Assembly (NCBI RefSeq): GCF_013314535.1
Contig: NZ_JABUAE010000018.1
Span: 1 to 64,000 of the forward strand
Reading direction: 5' to 3'
DNA length: 64,000 bases
Source: Bacillus sp. Xin1
GTDB taxonomy: Bacteria; Bacillota; Bacilli; Bacillales; Bacillaceae_G
The notes below the pieces were generated by a model that was given only the letters and a program-made list of their open reading frames with translations, was not told the DNA's origin and ran no database searches. Position numbers and translations under genes: made by a program. Positions 14,200-23,378 of this stretch are shown one piece after another (the first letter of the stretch is position 1; every line of letters starts with the position of its first letter).

Positions 14200-15564
14200 A
14201 TGAAGAAAGAACAAAGGATGGCCAATGAAATTACGGAGCAACTCGGGGGAATAAAAAATATTCGTGGTATTGCTCATTGTATGACGCGTCTACGTTTAAC
14301 ACTTCATGATGAAAGTAAAGTGAATATGGAACTTTTGAAAAAAGTAGACGGTGTCATGGGTGTGATTGAAGATGAAACATTGCAAGTTGTCGTTGGACCA
14401 GGAACTGTGAATAAAGTAGCTGCGGAAATGGAAGGCTTAACGGGATTACGAATGGGTGAGGTTGCTGAACAACCTCTTGAAGAGCGTGGTCAAGATATGA
14501 AAGCAGCAATTAAGAAGAAAAATAATACGCCTGTTAAAAATCTATTGCGAAAAATCGGTAATATTTTCATTCCATTAATTCCAGGTCTTGTCGCATCAGG
14601 AATTATTAATGGTGTTGCCAACTTTGCGAAAAATGCAGGGGCAGATCCCAATGCCACTTGGCTGCAAATGTTGCTTTTAATTGGCGGTGGTATTTTTACA
14701 TTCCTCGGTATTCTGGTGGGCTTGAATACAGCGAAAGAATTTGGTGGGCCCCCAGTTCTCGGCGCCATTGCGGGTATTTTAATCTTCAACCCGGCTATGG
14801 CAAACGTGAAGATATTTGGTGAAGCAATGGTGCCGGGACGCGGTGGATTATTTGCCGTTATTTTTGCAGCATGGCTGATGGTTGTTGTGGAGAGACAAGT
14901 GCGAAAAGCAGTACCAAATGCAGTTGATATTATTGTGACTCCGCTTATTACCGTATTAGTTGTAAGTTTAGTAACGATGTTAGCAATTCAGCCAGTGGCT
15001 GGTTTATTATCTGACGGAATTACAAATGGTATTAACGCTATTTTAAATGTTGGTGGAGCATTTGCAGGAGCAGTGCTTGCAGGAACATTTTTACCACTTG
15101 TTATGGTAGGGCTGCATCATGGTTTAACACCAATTCATATGGAGTTTATTAATCAAACACATGTAACTCCATTATTAACTGTTTTAGCAATGGCAGGAGC
15201 TGGACAAGTAGGCGCAGCTATTGCGATTTTTGTAAAAACAAAAAACAAACGTCTTCGCAATGTAATTCAAGGAGCACTACCAGTTGGTTTCTTAGGAATT
15301 GGAGAACCGTTATTATACGGGGTTACATTGCCACTTGGTAAACCGTTTATTACGGCTTGCTTAGGAGCAGCAGTTGGCGGTGCATTCCAAGCAGTTATGA
15401 AAACGGCTTCATTAGGAATTGGTGTATCGGGACTTTCATTACTTCCATTAATTGCTGATAATAAATATTTACTATATTTTCTTGGGCTTGTAATTGCTTA
15501 TGTATTTGGATTTATCTTTACGTATTTCTTCGGATTTAAAGAAGAAATGGCAGAGAATATATAG
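14200..15564 (+). CDS. murP: PTS EIIBC component for MurNAc-type sugars (MurP)
   Basis: 454 aa. The N-terminal EIIB domain carries the phosphocysteine in RGIAHCMTRLRLTLHDE; from about residue 110 an EIIC domain with about 10 membrane segments follows, including GVGLHHGLTPIHMEFI-like (VMVGLHHGLTPIHMEFIN) and GIGEPLLYGVTLPLGKPF. No EIIA is fused, so a separate EIIA (probably Crr-type) must donate the phosphate. Context with murQ and mupG points to uptake of MurNAc or MurNAc-GlcNAc. GGAGGGGG precedes the ATG, 23 nt after murQ. Confidence 0.9.
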   Translation: MKKEQRMANEITEQLGGIKNIRGIAHCMTRLRLTLHDESKVNMELLKKVDGVMGVIEDETLQVVVGPGTVNKVAAEMEGLTGLRMGEVAEQPLEERGQDMKAAIKKKNNTPVKNLLRKIGNIFIPLIPGLVASGIINGVANFAKNAGADPNATWLQMLLLIGGGIFTFLGILVGLNTAKEFGGPPVLGAIAGILIFNPAMANVKIFGEAMVPGRGGLFAVIFAAWLMVVVERQVRKAVPNAVDIIVTPLITVLVVSLVTMLAIQPVAGLLSDGITNGINAILNVGGAFAGAVLAGTFLPLVMVGLHHGLTPIHMEFINQTHVTPLLTVLAMAGAGQVGAAIAIFVKTKNKRLRNVIQGALPVGFLGIGEPLLYGVTLPLGKPFITACLGAAVGGAFQAVMKTASLGIGVSGLSLLPLIADNKYLLYFLGLVIAYVFGFIFTYFFGFKEEMAENI

Positions 15565-15590
15565 AGAAAGGGATTCCTTTCTCTTTTTTT
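15563..15590 (+). terminator. Intercistronic terminator between murP and mupG
   Basis: 9-bp perfect stem AGAGAAAGG / CCTTTCTCT, 4-nt loop, followed by TTTTTT. It lies only about 20 bp before the mupG start, so it probably lowers rather than abolishes mupG expression. Confidence 0.7.
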
Positions 15591-15608
15591 ATAGAAGGAG
15601 GGATTACG

Positions 15609-16670
15609 ATGATCGGAGTTTCTATATATCTTTCAAAAGATCAAATGGAGGCGCAGGAAAAATGGTTGGAGACGGTGAGGAAGTACGGATTTTCTTCTAT
15701 TTTCACCTCCCTTCATATTCCGGAAGATGACCCTACAACTTATAAAGAGCTCATACAAGTACTTGGAAAGCAAGCAAAAAAACATGAAATGGAACTCATG
15801 GTTGATGTTTCACCAAAGTCACTGCAATATTTAGGGGTTACATATGAAAATGTGGAGCCACTATTAAAGTGGGGAATTACTGGTTTACGTATGGACTATG
15901 GGATAGATCCGAAACAAATTGCGTATGTATCACATAAAATGAAGATTGCTTTAAATGCGAGTACAATTACTGAATCATTTTGGAATGAGCTTCTTAAGGA
16001 ACATGTGAAAGTAGAACATGTAGAAGCTTGGCATAACTTTTATCCACGTCCAGAAACAGGATTGGCTAAATCATTTTTACAAAAACAAAATCAATTTTTG
16101 CATGAGTGCGGAATAAAGACAATGGCATTTATTCCAGGTGATAGTGACAAAAGAGGACCTTTATATGAAGGACTTCCTACATTAGAAAAGCATCGGTATA
16201 TGCGCCCGCTTGAGGCATATTTGGAACTTGTGCAAGATTGCTTCGTTGATAAAGTGTTAATTGGAGATATAAGTGCAACGCTGCAAAGCATAAGTGAGGT
16301 TTCTACTGTGAAAGAAGGAGTGATTTCGATTCGGTATACAGCGTTTGTGAAAGAGAAGCAAGTGTTAGAAAATATAGAGCGAGTCCATACGAATCGACTT
16401 GATCCAGCACGTGATGTCATTCGTTCTGTGGAATCAAGAGAAGAATCCTCATTAGCCTTACAACCTATGAATACAGTAGAAAGAAAAGTAGGGTCGATTA
16501 CAATCGATAATGTACTGTATGGTCGATATGCCGGAGAGATGCAAATTACAATGAATGATTTACCTGAGAGTGAAAAGGTGAACGTAATTGGGAGCGTGAT
16601 TGAAGAGGATCTTCCATTATTGTCTTATGTAGGAGCGGGACAGAAGTTTCAACTTATATCTGAAAAATAA
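15609..16670 (+). CDS. mupG: 6-phospho-N-acetylmuramidase MupG (DUF871)
   Basis: 353 aa, DUF871 family. TIM-barrel-like N-terminal part (GVSIYLSKDQMEAQEKWLE; ELMVDVSPKSLQYLGV; GLRMDYGID; NASTITESFW; EAWHNFYPRPETGLAKSF) and a smaller C-terminal domain. In S. aureus the DUF871 protein MupG hydrolyses MurNAc-6-P-GlcNAc after PTS uptake, matching its place after murP and murQ. AGAAGGAGGG precedes the ATG. A terminator-like hairpin separates it from murP. Confidence 0.88.
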   Translation: MIGVSIYLSKDQMEAQEKWLETVRKYGFSSIFTSLHIPEDDPTTYKELIQVLGKQAKKHEMELMVDVSPKSLQYLGVTYENVEPLLKWGITGLRMDYGIDPKQIAYVSHKMKIALNASTITESFWNELLKEHVKVEHVEAWHNFYPRPETGLAKSFLQKQNQFLHECGIKTMAFIPGDSDKRGPLYEGLPTLEKHRYMRPLEAYLELVQDCFVDKVLIGDISATLQSISEVSTVKEGVISIRYTAFVKEKQVLENIERVHTNRLDPARDVIRSVESREESSLALQPMNTVERKVGSITIDNVLYGRYAGEMQITMNDLPESEKVNVIGSVIEEDLPLLSYVGAGQKFQLISEK

Positions 16671-16671
16671 C

Positions 16672-16709
16672 AAAAAAATCGTCGATAATATGATATCGAC
16701 GATTTTTTT
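16672..16709. terminator. Bidirectional terminator between mupG and DMT transporter
   Basis: 16-bp perfect stem AAAAAAATCGTCGATA / TATCGACGATTTTTTT, 6-nt loop. Confidence 0.9.
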
Positions 16710-16710
16710 G

Positions 16711-17619
16711 TTAGTGACTACGTGCTAAATTTGTACTCGGTTGTACAGTCGCTGTTTTAAAATGAGAAAATAAATAACAACCAGTAACGACAATGGCAGT
16801 TCCTAAAATTTGTACCCACGTTAACTCTTCGCCTAAGAATAAAAACGCTAACATAGCGGTGAAAATCGGATTGAAATTTAGGAAAATCCCTGACGTAGTA
16901 GCGCCTAATTTTTGAACGCCAATATTCCAAAATACCATACAGACTACAGTTGAAACTAAACCTGTGTACAGTAGTGAAGTGATAAATGAAGCATTAATAT
17001 GGGAAACAGTAAAGTTTGGTATGTTAAATGGAAGTAATATAATAACACCGAAAATTCCAGAATATAAGGTTGCCATCATTGGCGAGGTCGTTTTTGTTGC
17101 CCATTTACTACAAACAGAATAAATGCCCCAAATGCAAACCGCCGCAATCATCCATAAATCTCCGCTATTAAAATGTAATGAAAATAAAAGCGCGATATGT
17201 CCTTTTGAAAGAACGAGAAGAACACCGAAAAAAGAAAGAATCATAGAAAGAATTTGAAGGCCATTTATTTTTTCTTTTAAGAATAAAGATGAAAATAATG
17301 CGATTGAAATTGCATTTAGTGTAGAAATGAGTCCAACGTTTGTTGCGGATGTGTGTTCTAATGCTAAAAACTGAAAAATGTTAAAGAGAACAACGCCGGT
17401 GATTCCCATTAGTAGTAAGGGCAGAATTGCGGTGCGCGGCGGGAATAGCTTCTTCTCTTTAAACCAAACAATTGGGAATAAGCAAAGAACGGCAATCATC
17501 CACCTTAAACTTGTAAGCGTCATAGGAGAAGCATGACCTACGAGTGATTTTCCAACGACAAAGTTTCCTCCCCATAGTAAGCTTGTTAGCAGTAGTAAAA
17601 AGACATAAAAATAAGGCAT
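16711..17619 (-). CDS. EamA/DMT-family transporter
   Basis: 302 aa with ten predicted membrane segments in two EamA repeats (TSLLWGGNFVVGKSLV-H-SP at the N-terminus; AVCIWGIYSVCSKWATK at the start of the second half), typical of drug/metabolite exporters. Faces mupG convergently. A repeat of family R lies immediately upstream. Substrate unknown. Confidence 0.85.
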   Translation of the reverse strand: MPYFYVFLLLLTSLLWGGNFVVGKSLVGHASPMTLTSLRWMIAVLCLFPIVWFKEKKLFPPRTAILPLLLMGITGVVLFNIFQFLALEHTSATNVGLISTLNAISIALFSSLFLKEKINGLQILSMILSFFGVLLVLSKGHIALLFSLHFNSGDLWMIAAVCIWGIYSVCSKWATKTTSPMMATLYSGIFGVIILLPFNIPNFTVSHINASFITSLLYTGLVSTVVCMVFWNIGVQKLGATTSGIFLNFNPIFTAMLAFLFLGEELTWVQILGTAIVVTGCYLFSHFKTATVQPSTNLARSH

Positions 17620-17660
17620 AGTTTGGAACTCCTTTTAAGTAGTGTGTAAATAAAAAAACG

Positions 17661-17828
17661 ACAAAACCCTTTCTTTTTTGGGGGAAGAGAGGATCCGGCC
17701 ATGCATAGAAGCGGTCAGAGCCCTTTTTGGCCCCATGCCGAGTAAAAACAAAAAGAAAAAACGAGAGCAGGTCCTGTTTTGTTTTCATAGCAGTAATTTA
17801 TGTGTTGAAAACCAAAAATGGATTTATA
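17661..17828 (-). repeat. R repeat, copy 1 (empty bcr1 site at its end)
   Basis: About 168 bp between the DMT gene and the Lrp gene. On the minus strand it reads MKTKQDLLSFFLFVFTRHGA then KKGSDRFYAWPDPLF, the R-family short frame starting at 17788. Its end, ATGGATTTATAT (17819-17830), is the unoccupied form of the site that holds bcr1 in copy 2. Confidence 0.85.
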
Positions 17829-18009
17829 TCATGTGGATTGTAAATAATTTTAGCATTTTTCTTTGTTATCTAATATATTATTTCGTATAATAGTGGAAAT
17901 TAGATAAAATGTTTTGTTTTAGGTTATAAATACAAAATTTCATTCGGTTTAACTAGTGTTGTTATACATTTTTTCGAAGAATCGTCGGTAAGAAAAAAGG
18001 GGGATTTTT

Positions 18010-18504
18010 ATGGAGTCGTCTGTTATTAAAGTATTAGATGATTTGGACGTACAAATTTTAGATATTTTACAAAAGGAGTCACAAGTGAGTAATGCTGAAC
18101 TTGCACGTCGTGTTAATTTATCACCGGCTGCGATGCATGCACGAATAAAAAGGCTAGAAGGGGAAGGTTTCATTGATAAGCAAGTTGCGATTTTAAATCA
18201 AGAAAAGCTTGGATTTGATTTATTATGCTTTATTTTTATGAGTACAAATATTCATCAATCTGAAAAACTTGAAGTGCTGGAACGAGAACTAGAATCTATG
18301 CCTGAAGTATTAGAGTGTCATTGTTTAACAGGTGAGTATGATTACTTATTAAAAGTTGCAAACAGAGATCGCAAAGAGTTAGAGCGTTTTATTAGAAAGT
18401 TAAATAAGCTTGGGATTACGCGAATACAGACGAGTTTAGCGCTAAGGGAGATTAAATCTTCTACGGTATTGCCGATACGGGAGTTGGAGGCGAGAACTGA
18501 ATAA
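18010..18504 (+). CDS. Lrp/AsnC-family transcriptional regulator
   Basis: 164 aa: N-terminal helix-turn-helix (LDDLDVQILDILQKESQVSN, then AELARRVNLSPAAMHARIKRLEGEGFI) and a C-terminal RAM ligand-binding domain (VLECHCLTGEYDYLLKVANRDRKELERFI). It may sense an amino acid and control a neighbour such as the divergent DMT transporter, a common pairing, though an R repeat now separates them. GGGGG precedes the ATG. Confidence 0.9.
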   Translation: MESSVIKVLDDLDVQILDILQKESQVSNAELARRVNLSPAAMHARIKRLEGEGFIDKQVAILNQEKLGFDLLCFIFMSTNIHQSEKLEVLERELESMPEVLECHCLTGEYDYLLKVANRDRKELERFIRKLNKLGITRIQTSLALREIKSSTVLPIRELEARTE

Positions 18505-18584
18505 AAACTATTCTTTTTTAGTTGTATCGTGGTTTTTGTTTCTAGTCAAAAGAAAGAGTGAAATTGAGTTATAGTTTCAAAGTG

Positions 18585-18608
18585 ACCTCCCGTTTTGGAG
18601 GTTTTTTG
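18585..18608 (+). terminator. Terminator after the Lrp gene
   Basis: ACCTCC / GGAGGT stem, 5-nt loop, followed by TTTTT. Confidence 0.75.
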
Positions 18609-18705
18609 TTGTGCATTTTGTACCATAAGAAAAAAGCGAGAGATTGAAATGGGTATCATAGAAGAGATAGGTTCTTATTTTTATATAAAAAATTCAGAAT
18701 AATAA

Positions 18706-18734
18706 TTGACGCGATTACAGAGTGGGTGTATTAT
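18706..18734 (+). promoter_or_regulatory. Sigma-A promoter of the acetyltransferase gene
   Basis: TTGACG (18706-18711), 17-nt spacer, TATTAT (18729-18734). A loose ATGAAT...ATACAT inverted repeat follows about 10 bp downstream and may be an operator. Confidence 0.6.
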
Positions 18735-18797
18735 TATATAAATTTATGAATTAATATACATTTAAAGTTATAAATATTTAATATAAGGAGATAGGTC

Positions 18798-19253
18798 ATG
18801 CAAATTTCTAACGCAATTACAAGTGATGTGAAAGATATATATAACTTAATAGAAATATATTCGAAAGAGGGGGTTGTTCTACCGCGTTCACTTTTGTCTC
18901 TTTACCAGTACTTACAGTGTTTGTATGTTGTGAAAGAGGGCGAGGAGATTTTGGGAGTTGCTGGTTTGCATGTTTTAGGTGAAGATCTTGCGGAAATACG
19001 ATCATTAGTTGTATCGGATACATATGCAGGTAAAGGATTAGGACGTATGTTAGTCAATCATGTAATAAGTGAAGCTTCTAAAATAAATGTGAAAAGGGTC
19101 ATTTCTTTAACATATCAAACTGTATTTTTTCAAAAGTGCGGATTTGACTTTGTTGGTAGGGAATCGCTACCTGAAAAGGTTTGGGTCGATTGTCGACATT
19201 GTCCAAAATTTGATTGCTGTGATGAGGTTGCGATGATTAAGTATATTAGTTAA
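18798..19253 (+). CDS. GNAT N-acetyltransferase (ArgA-like short form)
   Basis: 151 aa. Acetyl-CoA binding motif A is clear: LAEIRSLVVSDTYAGKGLGRMLVNHVI. The C-terminus has clustered cysteines (DCRHCPKFDCCDEVAMIKYI) and FFQKCGF, typical of the short amino-acid N-acetyltransferases often annotated as ArgA-like. Likely substrate is a small amine or amino acid; specificity not decidable. AAGGAG lies before the ATG, behind a good sigma-A promoter. Confidence 0.8.
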   Translation: MQISNAITSDVKDIYNLIEIYSKEGVVLPRSLLSLYQYLQCLYVVKEGEEILGVAGLHVLGEDLAEIRSLVVSDTYAGKGLGRMLVNHVISEASKINVKRVISLTYQTVFFQKCGFDFVGRESLPEKVWVDCRHCPKFDCCDEVAMIKYIS

Positions 19254-19297
19254 AACTCCTCCTCTAAAGTATGTAAATTTAGAAGAGGAAGTTTTTA
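19252..19297. terminator. Bidirectional terminator between acetyltransferase and SgrR-like genes
   Basis: AAAACTCCTCCTCTAAA pairs imperfectly with TTTAGAAGAGGAAGTTTTT; serves the convergent genes. Confidence 0.7.
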
Positions 19298-21028
19298 TGT
19301 TGGGTGAATCCATAGCTTCGAAAAGTCTGTCCATCCAAAAGAATCAATGGTTACGTTCTTTAAAGAAGATGGATATGTTTTCTTTTTCAAAACATGATAG
19401 TTAAATAGGATAATATATTCCGATTGAAGAAATTTTTCAATTTCGTATATAAGTTTATAACGATTTTCTTTGTTTTCTTCTGCTAAGAATGTATCTAGTA
19501 AACAATCGATCTGTTTTTGATAGTGAGGGTGCATGAAACGATTGATAAAACAGCTTTTATTTTTGAATACATTTAAAAAGGCGATTTCTAAATCAGAATC
19601 AAAAACTTCTCCCATTAAAATAATATCGGCGTTTTGATCAATAGAACAATCCGAGTAACTTGAGACTGGAAAAGGGTGTAGTTCTACTTGTATGCCTAAG
19701 TCCTGGCAACGTTCTTTTAGCCAAATAGCATCATGAGCACTATCTTTAAAAGAGAAAAAATAAATATGTATCGTTTCACCTTGATAGGTACTCTTCTGTA
19801 AGTAATTTTTCGCCTTCTGTAAGGAGTAGGATTGTTTTTCCGCTATCCGACTTCTCTCTGGAAAGAAGCTTGATGCGGAAATAGTACGCGTACCTTTTAA
19901 ATCACGAATGATAGGTTCAACATCATATAGTTCTCTCCAAGCTTTTCGAAAATAAATATCATGATGTGGACCGGGTTTTGTAAAGTTGAATGCAGCATAT
20001 ATACACCCGGTTTCTTCTATTTGTACTTCGCGTTCTTTTGTATATTCAGTGTTTGGTAGTTCATAATGGGTATGTATTTGTGTATGTTCTGGAATACGCC
20101 AAAATTCGATACGATCAAGTAACGCACGTTCTTTAAAATAATCCGTAAATGCTTCTAATATAACTTGATCTTCATCATAACAATGTAATGTAAAAGCTCC
20201 CGTTCCGATATAATGGTGATTTTGCACTTCTACATCATGAGGTAGAATGGCTAATTGCATCGAACTTACATAACGCAGGAAAAACAAATTAGGCTTTCGT
20301 AAGTGAAAGCTGATTTGTAACGGTGATGGTGTTTCAATCTGTACAATCTCTTCAGTTAGCCAGGCATAAGGAGATTGTACACGGCGTAGTCTTTCAAATG
20401 AAAATTGCACATCTTTGGAAGATAAAGTTGTTCCATGGTGAAACTGGATTCCTTTTCGTAAATAAAAAGTCCATGTAAGTTGATCCTTACGCACCTCCCA
20501 TGTATGAGCGAGGTGCGGCTCAATTTCTTCTGTGACGTAGTTATAATGAACTAACGTATCGAAAATTTGGCGAATGAGATGACTCTCTGTTGTGACAGCT
20601 GCAAATGCTGGATCAAGCGGTAATATTTTTCGTGAACAAGGTATCTTTAGCACGTCATACATATCATTTAAAGGTTGGTATCCAAAATGTTGTTGTAGTT
20701 TGTCTTCTAGGTTTTTTCGAAGAGCAGCAGGAAATGGTTGTTTTAAAAGAAGAAATACTTCCTTTAATTTATCTTGTTGTAAAAGAGACTCAGCATAGGG
20801 CATAACCACTTCGGAAATGGTATGGAGAAAGAGAAGTTCACTTTTATTTCCTCGTCCTCGCCCTGGTGTCCACGCAATTAATTTTTCTTCAGTCATTTTT
20901 CTAAGTAAAATTTTCACGGTTTTTGTACTGCAATATAAAATATCGGCTAATTCTTGCAAGCTATTTTGCATGTGCTGTTTTTCTGGATCATGCAATCGCA
21001 GCTGAATATAGTAGTCCATCACTTTCAT
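19295..21028 (-). CDS. SgrR-like transcriptional regulator with solute-binding domain
   Basis: 577 aa. Residues about 1-110 form an SgrR-type winged helix domain (LQELADILYCSTKTVKILLRKMTEEKLI, then TPGRGRGNKSEL). From about 150 to the end is an SBP_bac_5 (oligopeptide-binding-like) domain (LDPAFAAVTTESHLIRQIFDTLV; EPHLAHTWEVRKDQLTWTF; LRKGIQFHHGTTLSSKDV) without a signal peptide, so it senses a ligand in the cytoplasm. Divergent from an MFS exporter, recalling the E. coli sgrR-setA arrangement. Likely controls that transporter through the palindrome at 21066-21079. Confidence 0.85.
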   Translation of the reverse strand: MKVMDYYIQLRLHDPEKQHMQNSLQELADILYCSTKTVKILLRKMTEEKLIAWTPGRGRGNKSELLFLHTISEVVMPYAESLLQQDKLKEVFLLLKQPFPAALRKNLEDKLQQHFGYQPLNDMYDVLKIPCSRKILPLDPAFAAVTTESHLIRQIFDTLVHYNYVTEEIEPHLAHTWEVRKDQLTWTFYLRKGIQFHHGTTLSSKDVQFSFERLRRVQSPYAWLTEEIVQIETPSPLQISFHLRKPNLFFLRYVSSMQLAILPHDVEVQNHHYIGTGAFTLHCYDEDQVILEAFTDYFKERALLDRIEFWRIPEHTQIHTHYELPNTEYTKEREVQIEETGCIYAAFNFTKPGPHHDIYFRKAWRELYDVEPIIRDLKGTRTISASSFFPERSRIAEKQSYSLQKAKNYLQKSTYQGETIHIYFFSFKDSAHDAIWLKERCQDLGIQVELHPFPVSSYSDCSIDQNADIILMGEVFDSDLEIAFLNVFKNKSCFINRFMHPHYQKQIDCLLDTFLAEENKENRYKLIYEIEKFLQSEYIILFNYHVLKKKTYPSSLKNVTIDSFGWTDFSKLWIHPT

Positions 21029-21065
21029 GTTTTAACGACTCCTTCTTAGTAAAAGGGGAAATTCT

Positions 21066-21079
21066 TTAGAATATTCTAA
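21066..21079. promoter_or_regulatory. Palindromic operator candidate between sgrR-like and MFS genes
   Basis: Perfect 14-bp palindrome TTAGAATATTCTAA in the 105-bp divergent intergenic region. Position suggests binding by the adjacent regulator. Confidence 0.5.
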
Positions 21080-21133
21080 CCTTTTTCTTCCACTTTTTCA
21101 AAGTAAAATGAATACACATAAGGGGGAGAGAAT

Positions 21134-22393
21134 ATGGGATTTTGGAGTATGCATCGAAATATAAAGATTAGAATTATAACATCATTTTTAACACGTACGG
21201 TATCAACAATGATTTTCCCGTTTATGGCGATTTATTTTTCAGTAAAGCTAGGCAGTGCCCTTGCAGGTGTTTTATTACTAATAAATGTAATGGCAGCGCT
21301 AGTCATTGGGCTTTATGGTGGTTATATTGGAGATCGATTAGGACGAAAAAAGGTTATGATTATAGGGCAAGTGATACAAGTCGTTTCTATCGCTTGTATG
21401 GGAATCGCGAATTCAGATTATGTAGATTCGCCTTGGTTAACTTTCGTTTTTATGTTAACGAATAGTCTGGGTTCAGGGCTTATGAACCCAGCAACAGAGG
21501 CAATGCTAATTGATGTGAGTACACCTGAGAATCGAAAGGTCATGTATAGTATCAATTATTGGGCAATCAACTTGTCTATTGCGATTGGAGCAATCTTTGG
21601 GGGATTATTATTTGAACATTACCGTTTTCAACTATTTATATTGTTAACAGTAGTGGCACTGCTGACATTATATTTGATTACTGTATATATGGAAGAAGTA
21701 TATGTTGTTCGGTCAATTATAAAAAAGAAGCATGTACTAAAGGAAATGGTTGAAAGTTATAAAGTTGTTATGACAGACCGATCATTTTTGATATTCTGTT
21801 TGGCAAGTATATGTACGTTATCATTAGAATTTCAGCTTAATAATTATTTAGGTGTACGCTTGCAAAAGGAGTTCGAAATAATTCAATTTGCATTTGGGAA
21901 TAACGTCACTTTTGATTTAACAGGTATCCGCATGCTAAGTTGGATTTCTGCAGAGAATACGATTTTGATTGTTTTATTTTCAGCTCTTGTAATTAAAATG
22001 ACGAAGCGTTTTAATGATTTAAAACTGTTATATGTGGGTTTGTTCATTTATACAATTGGATTTACAATACTGGGATCAAGTAATAGCTTGTGGATTTTAT
22101 TAATTGCAGGGCTTTTCCAAACAGTTGGAGAGATGATGTATGTGCCAGTTCGGCAATCGATTATGGCTGATATGGTTCCGGATGATGCACGGAGCTCTTA
22201 TATGGCAATCAATGGTATGGTCTTTCAAGTAGCAAAAATGAATGGGGCATTAGGGATTATGTTAGGCTCTTTTATAGCGTCATGGCGGATGAGCATTGTT
22301 TATTTGTTAGTTGGTATAAGTAGTATTTTGTTATTTATGAAAGCAATTAATAGGACAAAATACCGTGAAGAAAATATATCTCATATAGGATAA
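21134..22393 (+). CDS. MFS exporter (12 TM)
   Basis: 419 aa, major facilitator fold with the loop 2-3 motif GGYIGDRLGRKKVMIIG and a weaker repeat in the second half. The family pattern (MNPATEAMLIDVSTPENRKVMYSINYWAINLSIAIG-like) fits drug or sugar efflux pumps. GGGGGAG precedes the ATG. Paired divergently with an SgrR-like regulator, so it may export phosphosugar-stress compounds, peptides or drugs; substrate not known. Confidence 0.85.
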   Translation: MGFWSMHRNIKIRIITSFLTRTVSTMIFPFMAIYFSVKLGSALAGVLLLINVMAALVIGLYGGYIGDRLGRKKVMIIGQVIQVVSIACMGIANSDYVDSPWLTFVFMLTNSLGSGLMNPATEAMLIDVSTPENRKVMYSINYWAINLSIAIGAIFGGLLFEHYRFQLFILLTVVALLTLYLITVYMEEVYVVRSIIKKKHVLKEMVESYKVVMTDRSFLIFCLASICTLSLEFQLNNYLGVRLQKEFEIIQFAFGNNVTFDLTGIRMLSWISAENTILIVLFSALVIKMTKRFNDLKLLYVGLFIYTIGFTILGSSNSLWILLIAGLFQTVGEMMYVPVRQSIMADMVPDDARSSYMAINGMVFQVAKMNGALGIMLGSFIASWRMSIVYLLVGISSILLFMKAINRTKYREENISHIG

Positions 22394-22403
22394 GAGAATA
22401 TAC

Positions 22404-22437
22404 AAAAAGCGAATCGTTCGTATAATGATTCGCTTTT
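22404..22437. terminator. Terminator after the MFS gene
   Basis: AAAAGCGAATC / GATTCGCTTTT perfect 11-bp stem; usable by both convergent genes. Confidence 0.85.
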
Positions 22438-22453
22438 ATATAGTATTACTTTT

Positions 22454-22657
22454 TTAAAAAACATCTTCTTCAGCTAATGTATTGTTAGCGCGAGGATTCA
22501 TTAAAAGATTTTTCAGTTCACCAACTTCAGAGAGAGCGACAAGGATATAGCCACTAATTAGTACAATGAGTCCAATGACCCTTAATGTTTGCAAGCTAAT
22601 TTCTCTTTTGTTTTCTTCGGAGTGATTTGGGGGCGTTGAAGTGTGCTTGTTGTTCAT
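22454..22657 (-). CDS. Small single-pass membrane protein
   Basis: 67 aa: polar N-terminal 20 residues, one membrane helix (TLRVIGLIVLISGYILVALSEV), then a short polar tail. AGGGAGCC-like ribosome binding site before the ATG (minus strand). Lies between two terminators, which supports a real transcription unit. No family recognised. Confidence 0.6.
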   Translation of the reverse strand: MNNKHTSTPPNHSEENKREISLQTLRVIGLIVLISGYILVALSEVGELKNLLMNPRANNTLAEEDVF

Positions 22658-23189
22658 AGGAAGGCTCCCATCTTTTATATATGATTAAACATTTTAGCTT
22701 ATGGATGACGCATACGATCAGGAAAGTTCTAGTCATTTTCACTATATGAGAGATGCCTAAAAAAAGTGATTAAAAATAGAGACTTTCAGTTCATACTTAT
22801 AAGCTTCCTCTAATAGTTCTGATGTCAAAATGCGTATATATGGTAATGTATTTTGTGGAAAATAAAACCTTGGTTCCCTTACGTTAAGTAGGAGATCAAG
22901 GTTTTATTATATTCTTAAGTAGCGATTTTATAAAAGAACAGTCCTTTAAAGAGAAAGTGGAAGTTATTTTTAAGATGGTTTATTTTCAAACCGATTTATC
23001 ATACTGTATTTAGGAAATAAATAAAAAAATTATTATAAAAATCTTGTCAAGAGAGAATTTTTCGCTTAACCACGGCTTTATATTTTTTATATAAATATAT
23101 AATATTTCTCCGTGCTATAATCCACCTATGAAATGTGCACGTTTCTAAAATATATAACTATAAGAGAATTGAATTGGGGAGTAGTTGTA
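22658..23189. other. Gene-poor stretch with a hairpin and a promoter
   Basis: Holds a 12-bp inverted repeat AATAAAACCTTG / CAAGGTTTTATT (22861-22908) that looks like a bidirectional terminator. A minus-strand relic at about 22785-22855 encodes LTSELLEEAYKYELKV, vaguely Sda-like but too short to call. An extended -10 TGCTATAAT ends at 23121 and is probably the promoter of the broken gene downstream. Confidence 0.45.
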
Positions 23190-23317
23190 TGTATCCCGCT
23201 ATTTGCGGGTAGCAAGAACCCGTCTAAAAGAAAAGAAATTAGGTGGGGGCCGGGCTGCTCGGAAAAGTCCGATTGGTGAGGGATGAAGCATCCCCACTGA
23301 TTAAAGTTTCACTTTAT
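23190..23317 (+). repeat. bcr1 element, shortened copy
   Basis: About 128 bp with TGTAT/TTTAT flanks, CCCGCTATTTGCGGGTAGCA at the left end and CCCCACTGATTAAAGTTTCAC at the right end. Inserted between the promoter region and the start codon of the agmatine-deiminase-like pseudogene. Confidence 0.85.
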
Positions 23318-23378
23318 TTTGATAATAACTTGTGTCAATCAGTTACTCAATAACCGTAAAAATAGTGAGGTAAACAAT

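Noticed and set aside
22785-22855. Sda-like peptide (LTSELLEEAYKYELKV) on the minus strand
   Set aside because: Only about 23 residues, no clear start or ribosome binding site, and the second half of the Sda fold is missing.
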